DNA from: CAYLXU01 sp964388055
GTDB lineage: Bacteria > Patescibacteriota > Minisyncoccia > UBA6257 > JACRHW01
NCBI GenBank assembly: GCA_964388055.1
Contig: CAYLXU010000042.1
Span: 1-7,299, forward strand
Length of the DNA stretch: 7,299 nucleotides
Direction of reading: 5' to 3'
Shown here: piece by piece, positions 1 through 5,599 of the stretch
Numbering within the stretch: the stretch's first letter is position 1
How the letters are laid out: each line of letters starts with the position of its first letter
Made by a program: the position numbers and the translations under genes
Notes under the pieces: generated by a model
Databases searched by the model: none
What the model was told of the DNA's origin: nothing
Seen by the model: the letters and a program-made list of their open reading frames with translations, nothing else

Positions 1-1233
1 GACTGGATTACTGCGAGGCATCAGGTGGCTGGAGCGGACAGAAGGGAACAAGTGGTGTAANNNNNNNNNNNNNNNNNNNNNNNNNNNNNNNNNNNNNNNN
101 NNNNNNNNNNNNNNNNNNNNNNNNNNNNNNNNNNNNNNNNNNNNNNNNNNNNNNNNNNNNCTTCACCACAGACAGTTACGGTAGGAGTGAATTCTCCCGC
201 AGCTCCTGTGATTGCAAACTTTACCGCGAACACTACACAAGTATCCCACAACACCCCCGTCTATCTTACATGGGGTGTCTCAGGTCTCGTTGATTACTGC
301 GAGGCATCAGGTGGCTGGAGCGGACAGAAGGGAACAAGTGGTGTAAATGTTGCCACACACAATCTTACATCGAGTACGTCATTTACACTTCGTTGCTACG
401 GACCCGGTGGCTGGTCTTCACCACAGACAGTTACGGTAGGAGTGAATTCTCCCGCAGCTCCTGTGATTGCGACAAATATCCAACGGGCAATAACTTCTTT
501 TGTTCCCGTGCTTGCTTCAGTGTCTCGAGAGCTTCCTATAAATCTTGTGTGCAATCCATCATCTTGTTCCGGTTATTATGGAACTCTTCAAGGTACACGA
601 GGGTCTCTTGATCTTGTCGTTGCTCCGACCACTTCTACACGAAAAAGATGTGTGATTCAAATTGATCAGGAAGTGCCGATTGAAGTTGCCTGCGGCAACG
701 TCCCTGCCTCTCTGTGGGTTGCAAATCGATCGGTCGGTTCTCATGTTGCCCAACTTACTATGTTTGATGAAGGGGGAAGCGTGACCAAGAGAACGATCCG
801 GTTTACTATCAAGGAAAGCATTAGGCCCAAGCTTGTATGTTCTTTGGATGGAATCGAGTGGATTTCTTGCGGAGATATTCAGTCTCAGGCTGGGGTAGGT
901 ATTTATGTGAAAGACGCTTCTTCTCCTTCAACAGGAGCAAAAATTACATCAAGACGAATAGAAGCGTTTCCTGGGATGAAACCTGGTATTGTTGCGGGCG
1001 AGGTCGCCTTATTCAAGCCATCTTCGGTTGGATCAAAAGTATTAAAACTTGCAGTGAAAGATAGCGCTGGAAAATCCGGCGATGCGTTAGTTTTGCTTCA
1101 TGTGGGGCAAGGGGGTCTTGGTGTGTGCGAGCCTGAGGCCACACTGGTTCAAAACGCTGTAGAACAAAAAACAATAGTAGAAAAAAGAAGTCCTCTAAAC
1201 TTATTAGGACTCTTGTTTTATAGTTTGTTTTAA
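1..1233 (+). CDS. Ig-like repeat surface protein, C-terminal part (5' end outside window, contains assembly gap)
   Basis: This is the 3' portion of a gene entering from the left edge. Bases 3-60 read in frame as LDYCEASGGWSG..., and after the N run the same text recurs in the frame that ends at TAA 1231-1233. From 187 on there are 348 residues. The first 85 form one complete Ig-like module (TW at 28-29, DYCEASGGWSG near 36-46, LRCYGPGG near 68-75) with two Cys likely to form the intradomain disulfide. Modules of this type are common in CPR surface proteins. Residues about 118-305 hold further beta-rich modules with paired Cys (VC..SC, RC..ACG, VCSLDG..SCG) resembling bacterial Ig-like domains that continue into GSHxxxL..D. 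The tail ends in a short hydrophobic stretch after a KR pair (SPLNLLGLLFYSLF). GTG 187 lies inside the repeat and is not a credible start. The role is inferred to be extracellular adhesion or an S-layer/pilus-associated function; no catalytic motif is visible. Confidence 0.8.
6..470 (+). repeat. Tandem 255-bp (85-codon) Ig-domain repeat
   Basis: Bases 6-60 are identical to 292-346, and 161-215 are identical to 416-470. The period on the complete copy (161 to 416) is 255 nt, exactly 85 codons. The shared block is best read as a 179-nt perfect repeat (292-470), the left copy of which is interrupted by the N run. Near-perfect DNA identity suggests recent duplication or gene conversion between the Ig modules. 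Confidence 0.85.
61..160. other. Assembly gap (100 N placeholder)
   Basis: Exactly 100 N, the usual arbitrary scaffold spacer. Aligning the flanks with the intact copy shows that 69 nt (equivalent to 347-415) should be missing. Replacing 100 by 69 puts the left and right coding segments in the same frame, so the apparent frame change across the gap is artificial. Confidence 0.9.
1181..1211 (-). terminator. Probable intrinsic terminator of the HD-domain gene, inside the opposing gene's 3' end
   Basis: Reading leftward, a 6-bp stem AGTCCT/AGGACT (1206-1211 with 1189-1194, 11-nt loop) is followed by TCTTTTTT (1188-1181) and more T-rich sequence. It straddles the stop codon of the HD-domain gene (1204-1206) and lies within the last codons of the convergent Ig-like gene. 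The short stem makes this moderate rather than certain. Rightward, the same hairpin is followed by T-rich but interrupted sequence, so it may act weakly in both directions. Confidence 0.45.
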
Positions 1234-2502
1234 GAAGCTTACGATGTCTTTTGAGTGTTTTAAGAGCTTTCCTTGGTGCTTCTGGTTACAAAAAATGCGT
1301 ACTGCAAGGAATGACTCCTCATGGGTTGTCATAAGTGGGCGCATGTCTTCATAGTGGTCGAAGAGGTCTACTGTTTCTTTCATGTTGCGCATAAGAATTG
1401 GTACGGTGTGGGGGGAGAATCGTTTATGTGTTGCGTGTGTTACTGGAACAAAAAGAATATCCAACGGGTTTATGTGAGTGATGTTTCCTATCTCATTTTC
1501 TATGCGTTCAAGATCCCTCGCATCCATTTTTTCAAAAGAAGTAAGAAGAGATTTTTCTGATGGTATGATAAGCACATCCTTTTCACAGCGTTCCTCGTGT
1601 ATGTATTGGGGTAGACGGAACACGATTGCCCGGTGAAGAAGTCGTTGTGCTCCACGTTCAAAGAGGGCGCGTACCTCCTCATGCTCAGAATTTTTTAAGC
1701 GTCCTTCTATTTCTCCGTCATTGAGGTTCCAAAGCATGTCCTCTGTGAAAGAATGTATACTAAACTCTTTGTGTATCATCTTTTGGAAGAGGCGTTGGTA
1801 GAACAGAGATTTTGGACTGAAATACACTTCTTTGTAAGCATTCCAATAAAAAAGGATGAGGTTTCGGACGGTGTGAACGATTTCAGAGTCTATCACGAGC
1901 TGGTTTTTGTGCCATAGCACATGTTTTTCTATTTCTTTGAGATTTGGTGGGGCAATGGTACTTGCGCCCGTAAAGTGGAGGTCGCGTTCTAGATAGTCCC
2001 ACTTTTCGACGCCAAGCACTTTATCGTCAACAATTCGTCCTAGTGAATCTTTCTTTCCGAGCATTTTATATATTGTTTCCGTGTTTCCGCCGCAAGAGGC
2101 GATTGCTTCATGTATCTTTTCTTTGATTATAATTTTGCCGTTATCTTCATGATTTCGTGTGGTGATCTCTTCTATGACATGACTTAGTGGGCCATGTCCT
2201 ACATCATGGAGAAGCGCATAGATGGCAATATTTTTTTGTTCCTCAGGTGAGAGAACATTAATACCCCGTTTTTTGAGTTCGGGGGATGTATCGTTCCACA
2301 CCCTAAGGCGTTGTTTGGCTCGGTGATATGCTCCCACACAATGTGCAAAACGGCTGTGGGTAGCGTTCGGATAGAGATATATTGTTGTCCCAAGTTGTTT
2401 GACACTCCTCAGTCTTTGAAAATAGGTGGTATCGATGATGGGTGCTACGTCTGTAATATCGATTTCTCCAAGGAGTGGATCCGGGACGGTGATAGCTCTC
2501 AT
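1204..2502 (-). CDS. HD-domain phosphohydrolase, SAMHD1/dGTPase-like
   Basis: 432 residues from ATG 2502. A TTG 12 codons upstream (2538) is open but has no ribosome site, and the family-typical N-terminus (ITVPDPLLGEIDIT) begins at this ATG. The family hydrolyses dNTPs or related phosphoesters using a His/Asp-bound metal. Visible motifs: FQRLRSVKQLG (28-38), THSRFAH with His54, the HD signature LLHDVGHGPLSH with His99-Asp100, His103 and His108, then NHED (His118), and EKWDYLERD (166-174) followed by FTG. In SAMHD1 the corresponding segment is DKWDYFARD, whose first Asp is a metal ligand; here that position is Glu166. The remaining ~250 residues are helical and typical of bacterial homologues. 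It is a single-gene unit, divergent from gatC, whose last 30 bp overlap the convergent Ig-like gene. Substrate cannot be told from sequence; dNTPase or nucleotide-pool housekeeping is inferred. Confidence 0.88.
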   Translation of the reverse strand: MRAITVPDPLLGEIDITDVAPIIDTTYFQRLRSVKQLGTTIYLYPNATHSRFAHCVGAYHRAKQRLRVWNDTSPELKKRGINVLSPEEQKNIAIYALLHDVGHGPLSHVIEEITTRNHEDNGKIIIKEKIHEAIASCGGNTETIYKMLGKKDSLGRIVDDKVLGVEKWDYLERDLHFTGASTIAPPNLKEIEKHVLWHKNQLVIDSEIVHTVRNLILFYWNAYKEVYFSPKSLFYQRLFQKMIHKEFSIHSFTEDMLWNLNDGEIEGRLKNSEHEEVRALFERGAQRLLHRAIVFRLPQYIHEERCEKDVLIIPSEKSLLTSFEKMDARDLERIENEIGNITHINPLDILFVPVTHATHKRFSPHTVPILMRNMKETVDLFDHYEDMRPLMTTHEESFLAVRIFCNQKHQGKLLKHSKDIVSFLKQTIKQES

Positions 2503-2510
2503 TATTTTAT

Positions 2511-2538
2511 TGTAACCATGTAGATTTTTAAAATACAA
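2511..2538 (-). promoter_or_regulatory. Possible promoter of the HD-domain gene (would give a near-leaderless mRNA)
   Basis: On the minus strand TACAAT (2516-2511, 5/6 to the -10 consensus) lies 16 nt after TTGTAT (2538-2533, weak -35). Initiation about 7 nt downstream would fall at or just before ATG 2502. This would agree with the lack of any Shine-Dalgarno before that ATG. The -35 is poor, so this is tentative. Confidence 0.3.
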
Positions 2539-2643
2539 GCCTTTGTGCTTCGGGTTGTTTTGTGCAATAATAAAAAATAGTTAGATTTTCTTGCTCATGC
2601 CGGTTTTTAGAGCCTATTTTTCTAAAAGGCTAATACACTAATC

Positions 2644-2970
2644 ATGTTTACTTCCAAAGATATTCAACACTACGCTGATTTGGGAAGGTTGTGCGTTTCT
2701 CTCGTGGAAAAGAAGAAATTGGCGAAGGATTTTGCTAATATTCTAAAATACGTTGAAAAGCTTAACTTGATTGATACAAAAGATACAAAACCCATGAATG
2801 GGGGAGTTTTGTATTATAATCAGCTTCGAGAAGATGCCGTCGACCTGGAGAGGAAAACTGAAAAAATTACCCAAACTGCGCAGGTAGTAAAGGCGTTTCC
2901 TGGGACAAAAGAGGGCCATCTTAAGGTTCCTCCTATTTTCACTTCTTTGGACCCTAAGACCGAAAAATAA
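2644..2970 (+). CDS. gatC: Asp-tRNA(Asn)/Glu-tRNA(Gln) amidotransferase subunit C
   Basis: 108 residues, close to the usual 90-105 for GatC. GatC is the small scaffold that wraps around GatA and joins it to GatB in the complex converting misacylated Glu-tRNA(Gln) (and Asp-tRNA(Asn)) to the cognate amidated tRNA. Seen here: an N-terminal helical part (IQHYADLGRL..., with the expected KDFANILKYVEKL helix near 28-40), the family signature LREDAV (residues 61-66), and the C-terminal GHLKVPPIF (91-99), matching the classic G-x-x-x-VP segment. It is the first gene of a rightward operon, 2 nt before gatA. Upstream, only AAAAGG (2624-2629) resembles a ribosome site, and it lies 14 nt away, farther than normal. 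Confidence 0.93.
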   Translation: MFTSKDIQHYADLGRLCVSLVEKKKLAKDFANILKYVEKLNLIDTKDTKPMNGGVLYYNQLREDAVDLERKTEKITQTAQVVKAFPGTKEGHLKVPPIFTSLDPKTEK

Positions 2971-2972
2971 TT

Positions 2973-4430
2973 ATGCATTTAGAGGAGCTTACGATTGAGG
3001 GCATACATCACGATTTGTTGACTAAAAAATATTCGGCTACCGATCTTGTTGGCCATTTTTTGCGTTACATAGAAGCCATTGATGCAGAATATGGGGCGTA
3101 CCTTTGCGTTATGAAGGAGGATGCTTTACGGGTGGCGCGCGAGGCAGATTTAAAAATCGCAAGAGGGGATGATTTTCACATATTTGATGGAGTTCCTGTG
3201 GCGCTTAAGGACAATATTCTTTGTGCTGATTATCCTGTTACAGCGGGTTCCAGGATTTTAGAGCACTATCGCGCAAGTTATGATGCTACCGTTGTTAAGA
3301 GATTAAAGACTTCTGGGGCGGTGGTTTTGGGAAAAACCAATATGGATGAGTTTGCAATGGGGTCCTCCGGAGAAAACTCAGCTTTCTTTCCTACAAAAAA
3401 TCCACATGACGTGAAGAGAGTGCCTGGAGGATCTTCTTCTGGATCTGCTGCGGCAGTGTCTCTTGGAGAGGCGGTGTGTGCGCTTGGGTCTGAAACCGGA
3501 GGATCTATTCGTCAACCAGCATCTTTTTGTGGTGTGTTTGGGCTTAAACCTACATATGGCGCTGTGTCGCGTTATGGGCTTATTGCAATGGCCTCGTCAC
3601 TCGATCAGATAGGGGTTTTTGCAAGAAATGTCATGGATGTTGCTCATACGTTTGAGCATATAAGCGGATATGATTCTTTGGATGGGACGTCAAAGAAGGG
3701 GTATGTTTTTCATGCAGATGATATTAAAAAATATACATTAGAACAGCTGCGTGGGCTGACTATCGGTCTCCCGAAGGAGTATTTTCTTCCTGGTATGGCA
3801 AAAGACGTGCAAGAGGGTATCGAGCAGGCGATCGATGTTTTTAAGGGACTTGGTGTTACGTTTAAAGAGGTTACCCTCCCCCATACGGAGTACGCGCTTG
3901 CTTGTTACTATATTATTGTGCCCGCTGAGGTAAGCGCTAATCTTGCGCGTTTTGATGGGATTCGATATGGAACTCGAGGGGAACAGGGTTCTTTGTGGGA
4001 GATGTATGAGATGAATCGTGGTGAAGGGTTTGGTAAGGAGGTGAAGAGAAGAATTCTTCTTGGCAACTATGTTCTTTCCGCTGGTTATTATGATGCATAT
4101 TATCTTAAGGCACAGAAGGTGAGGACACTTATCTCGAATGATTTTTTGAATGCATTTAAAGACGTAGATGCATTGCTTACTCCTACAACTCCCACCTCGG
4201 CGTTTAAGATTGGGGAGAAGTCGGATGATCCTGTATCAATGTATTTGTCAGATGTATTCACGGTCCCTGTTAACCTTGCGGGTCTTCCTGCTCTTACATT
4301 TCCTGTGAAAAAATATGGTAACCCTCCCGGTGGTGGGCTTCCTGTGGGGGTCCAGCTTATTGGGAAACACTTTGATGAGAGTATTCTTTTGGGAATGGCG
4401 AAGTTCTACGAGCAAGCCACTCTTAGATAG
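2973..4430 (+). CDS. gatA: Asp-tRNA(Asn)/Glu-tRNA(Gln) amidotransferase subunit A (glutaminase subunit)
   Basis: 485 residues, full length for GatA (about 480-490). GatA releases ammonia from glutamine for transfer, through GatB, onto the tRNA-bound Glu or Asp. It belongs to the amidase-signature family with a Ser-cisSer-Lys triad, and all three are visible: Lys79 in VALKDNI, Ser154 in PGGSSSGSAAAV, and the nucleophile Ser178 in SETGGSIRQPA, at the same residue numbers as described for Staphylococcus aureus GatA. KTNMDEFAMGSSGENSAF (121-138), GLKPTYGAVSRYGLIAMASS (190-209) and the C-terminal NLAGLPALTFP (434-444) are further family hallmarks. It starts 2 nt after the gatC stop without a clear Shine-Dalgarno, so translation is probably coupled. 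The third subunit gene gatB is not in this window and must lie elsewhere. Confidence 0.97.
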   Translation: MHLEELTIEGIHHDLLTKKYSATDLVGHFLRYIEAIDAEYGAYLCVMKEDALRVAREADLKIARGDDFHIFDGVPVALKDNILCADYPVTAGSRILEHYRASYDATVVKRLKTSGAVVLGKTNMDEFAMGSSGENSAFFPTKNPHDVKRVPGGSSSGSAAAVSLGEAVCALGSETGGSIRQPASFCGVFGLKPTYGAVSRYGLIAMASSLDQIGVFARNVMDVAHTFEHISGYDSLDGTSKKGYVFHADDIKKYTLEQLRGLTIGLPKEYFLPGMAKDVQEGIEQAIDVFKGLGVTFKEVTLPHTEYALACYYIIVPAEVSANLARFDGIRYGTRGEQGSLWEMYEMNRGEGFGKEVKRRILLGNYVLSAGYYDAYYLKAQKVRTLISNDFLNAFKDVDALLTPTTPTSAFKIGEKSDDPVSMYLSDVFTVPVNLAGLPALTFPVKKYGNPPGGGLPVGVQLIGKHFDESILLGMAKFYEQATLR

Positions 4431-4433
4431 CAC

Positions 4434-4997
4434 ATGCCAAACATTTCTGAACTTTTAGTTTTAGGAGAAAACACTATCATCTTTCTTTTTAATACATTGT
4501 TGTACATAAGGAATGTTGTCTTTAGTGCTTCTTTTCTTCTAACGGTAAAAATTGTTTCTTCCATCATCTCGTTGGTATTAGCATTTGGGATAGTGTGGTT
4601 AGTGATGAAGATGCGGTTGGTGAGTGTCAGAGTTGAGAATCTTGAAGACATGATGTCCATGGCTCAAGTAGATCGAAAGCGCGTTTTGAGAGGATGGTTA
4701 CAAGTGCAGGAACGTCTTCAGAAAGGGGACGAGGCGAATATACGTCTTGCCATCATAGAGGCAGACAAGCTGTTGGACACTGTTTTAAAACGCATGGGGT
4801 ATGCGGGTGAGACCATGGCTGATCGACTCAAGAGCATTACACCTGCACAGCTGCGTACAATTAATGAGTTGTGGACTGCTCATAAGGTGAGAAATAATAT
4901 AGTGCATGACCCTGATTTTGTGCTTACCTCAAGAGATGCTTTAGAAATGATGGGGATTTACGAGCGGGTATTTCGAGAGATGAACCTGATAGACTAA
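4434..4997 (+). CDS. Membrane-anchored protein with HEPN-like RNxxxH motif
   Basis: 187 residues; ATG lies 3 nt after the gatA stop, so it is the third gene of the gatCA operon. The N-terminus is hydrophobic: a segment at about 14-36 and a strong transmembrane helix at about 38-58 (TVKIVSSIISLVLAFGIVWL) followed by KMR, placing the rest in the cytoplasm. Residues 66-95 are helical, then a helix AIIEADKLLDTVLKRMG (106-122) and the C-terminal AHKVRNNIVHDPDF (149-162). RNNIVH (Arg153-His158) fits R-phi-x3-H of HEPN domains, with the polar Asn that is common after the Arg, and the flanking all-helical layout also fits. HEPN proteins are often RNases or RNA-binding partners. I recall similar proteins as conserved 'hypothetical' genes of CPR bacteria, but cannot verify that here. 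RNase activity and any link to tRNA amidation are inference. Confidence 0.75.
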   Translation: MPNISELLVLGENTIIFLFNTLLYIRNVVFSASFLLTVKIVSSIISLVLAFGIVWLVMKMRLVSVRVENLEDMMSMAQVDRKRVLRGWLQVQERLQKGDEANIRLAIIEADKLLDTVLKRMGYAGETMADRLKSITPAQLRTINELWTAHKVRNNIVHDPDFVLTSRDALEMMGIYERVFREMNLID

Positions 4998-5013
4998 ATG
5001 CAAGAGTGCTGAA

Positions 5014-5050
5014 AGTGAAAAATGTTATCATTTTTCACTCTTTATTTTTA
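5014..5050 (+). terminator. Intrinsic terminator of the gatC-gatA-HEPN operon
   Basis: A perfect 11-bp stem AGTGAAAAATG/CATTTTTCACT (5014-5024 with 5029-5039) with a TTAT loop is followed by CTTTATTTTTA. It lies 16 nt after the stop of the membrane protein and before the tRNA promoter. The stem is A/T-rich (4 G-C pairs), but its perfect pairing, tight loop and T-tract make it convincing. Confidence 0.75.
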
Positions 5051-5060
5051 ACCTTGTATT

Positions 5061-5069
5061 TGGTATATA
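5061..5069 (+). promoter_or_regulatory. Extended -10 promoter for the tRNA gene
   Basis: TGGTATATA (5061-5069) fits an extended -10 (TGnTATAnt) and sits 8 nt before the mature tRNA 5' end. No good -35 is seen 17 nt upstream (TTTATT at 5041-5046), which extended -10 promoters do not strictly need. The same TGGTATA core recurs upstream of the pilin gene. Confidence 0.45.
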
Positions 5070-5077
5070 CAGTCTAG

Positions 5078-5151
5078 GCCAGGGTAGCTCAGTTGGTTAG
5101 AGCATAGCACTCATAACGCTAAGGTCGTGGGTTCGATCCCCACCTCTGGCA
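5078..5151 (+). tRNA. tRNA with CAT anticodon (elongator Met, or Ile2)
   Basis: A 74-nt cloverleaf can be drawn by hand. Acceptor GCCAGGG/CCTCTGGC region (5078-5084 with 5144-5150, one G-U), TA, D-arm GCTC/GAGC (5087-5090 with 5100-5103), anticodon loop CTCATAA (5110-5116, anticodon 5112-5114), variable AGGTC, T-arm GTGGG-TTCGATC-CCCAC (5127-5143), discriminator A5151. CCA is not encoded (CAA follows). The anticodon stem TAGCA/CGCTA has an A-C mismatch at the pair next to the loop (5109/5117). It lacks the three G-C pairs of initiator tRNA, so it is either elongator tRNA-Met or the tRNA-Ile whose C34 becomes lysidine; sequence alone does not decide. Confidence 0.93.
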
Positions 5152-5189
5152 CAAATAAAAATCCCACGTTGCGTGGGGTTTTTATTTGT
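5151..5189 (+). terminator. Strong terminator just behind the tRNA (works on both strands)
   Basis: 5151-5168 pairs with 5172-5189 over 18 positions (core CCCACG/CGTGGG, one T-G pair, then A/T pairs) around a TTG loop. The right arm supplies GGGGTTTTTATTT and the left arm, read in reverse, GGGATTTTTATTT, so it can stop transcription both ways. Its left arm starts at the tRNA discriminator base, so it directly sets the tRNA precursor's 3' end and insulates it from anything arriving leftward. Confidence 0.85.
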
Positions 5190-5297
5190 GGGTGGGACCG
5201 AACGAGGAGGGGATCGGAAAAATGGGAGTTTTCCCGTGAAGGAAGACAGCGGCTCTGAGCTTGTCGAGGGGAGGCGAGGTGGTTTTGGTCTGGTATA

Positions 5298-5326
5298 AAT
5301 ATAAAAACCCTCTAGTGGGAGGGTTT
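5298..5326 (-). terminator. Terminator of the 51-codon Cys-rich gene
   Basis: Read leftward, AAACCCTC/GAGGGTTT (5326-5319 with 5312-5305, 8 bp, 6-nt loop) is followed by TTTTTATATT. It begins 4 nt after the small gene's stop codon (5331-5333), which supports that ORF being a real, separate transcription unit. Confidence 0.7.
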
Positions 5327-5330
5327 GATT

Positions 5331-5486
5331 TTAATCTTTGTGCCGCGTATTGCACGGAAGAGCTCTTAGACATCGTGGATGGTGGCCACTTTTATAAAAT
5401 TTCTCGCATATATCGCAAAGCTTTCTTCTTGTCATGTTTCCACACGAATCGCACTTCTCTTGTAACAACGTCTCTTCGTCTTCCAT
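5331..5486 (-). CDS. 51-residue Cys/His-rich protein, probable zinc-binding (unrecognised family)
   Basis: ATG 5486 to TAA 5331-5333, 51 codons. An acidic N-terminus (MEDEETLLQE) is followed by KCDSCGNMTRRKLCDIC, i.e. two CxxC pairs (Cys12/15 and Cys24/27) 8 residues apart, the layout of a small zinc ribbon or treble-clef knuckle. The C-terminal half adds GHHPRC (His35, His36, Cys39), Cys45 and His49, enough ligands for a second site, and is basic. The start is set by AAGAGGAG 7 nt upstream, the best ribosome site in the window. A promoter and a terminator frame it closely. It does not belong to the pilin operon or the tRNA. I do not recognise the family. Nucleic-acid binding or protein-protein contact would be typical for such a fold, but no function can be assigned. 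A longer overlapping frame on the same strand (5182-5373) has no such support. Confidence 0.72.
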   Translation of the reverse strand: MEDEETLLQEKCDSCGNMTRRKLCDICEKFYKSGHHPRCLRALPCNTRHKD

Positions 5487-5493
5487 AGCGCAT

Positions 5494-5501
5494 CTCCTCT
5501 T
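5494..5501 (-). promoter_or_regulatory. Strong Shine-Dalgarno for the 51-codon gene
   Basis: AAGAGGAG on the minus strand, 7 nt before ATG 5486. It decides this start and reading frame; the ATG at 5492 directly behind it is too close and opens a different frame without the Cys pattern. Confidence 0.75.
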
Positions 5502-5516
5502 AAACGTTCTATTTGT

Positions 5517-5545
5517 TTCATATCATTCCGTACTTTATGAGTCAA
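5517..5545 (-). promoter_or_regulatory. Promoter of the 51-codon gene
   Basis: TTGACT (5545-5540, 5/6 to -35) and TATGAA (5522-5517, 4/6 to -10) are separated by 17 nt on the minus strand. The -35 lies immediately behind the pilin terminator's T-run, and transcription would begin about 25 nt before the start codon, leaving room for the Shine-Dalgarno. Confidence 0.55.
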
Positions 5546-5585
5546 TAAAAAAACTGCTCCAGGTATTCACGGAGCAGTTTTTTTA
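5546..5585 (-). terminator. Terminator of the pilin gene (bidirectional in form)
   Basis: AAAAAAACTGCTCC/GGAGCAGTTTTTTT (5547-5560 with 5571-5584, extended by T5546-A5585) encloses a 10-nt loop and has seven T at the end on either strand. It begins 15 nt after the pilin stop codon. It separates the pilus locus from the small Cys-rich gene. Confidence 0.9.
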
Positions 5586-5599
5586 GAAATTCGCCAATC

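Noticed and set aside
187..189. GTG as start of the Ig-like gene
   Set aside because: It is an internal Val codon of the repeat; the same text occurs at 442 inside the protein, and coding sequence continues upstream of the gap.
1321..1560. Plus-strand ORFs inside the HD-domain gene
   Set aside because: They are shadows of a long, motif-rich minus-strand gene and have no independent evidence.
2604..2631. Pseudoknot or riboswitch-like element before gatC (TTTTAG/CTAAAA and AGCC/GGCT)
   Set aside because: The two short stems interleave with no linker bases on two sides, which is not sterically feasible as a pseudoknot. As alternatives they are short and A/T-rich, so probably chance.
5253..5270. 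CTGAGCTTGTCGAGGG resembling a widespread REP-like palindrome
   Set aside because: Only one copy is in the window and its inverted pairing is imperfect; without a genome-wide count it cannot be called a repeat element.
5190..5300. Second tRNA on the minus strand suggested by GTTCGGTCCCACC
   Set aside because: No matching T-stem 5' half, anticodon arm or acceptor can be folded around it.
5182..5373. 63-codon minus-strand ORF overlapping the tRNA terminator and the small gene's terminator
   Set aside because: It runs through a complete terminator hairpin, has no ribosome site, and overlaps the Cys-rich ORF, which has full gene signals, in another frame.
5261..5488. 75-codon plus-strand ORF
   Set aside because: It is the antisense of the 51-codon gene, with no ribosome site and no recognisable protein features; its open length reflects the opposite gene.
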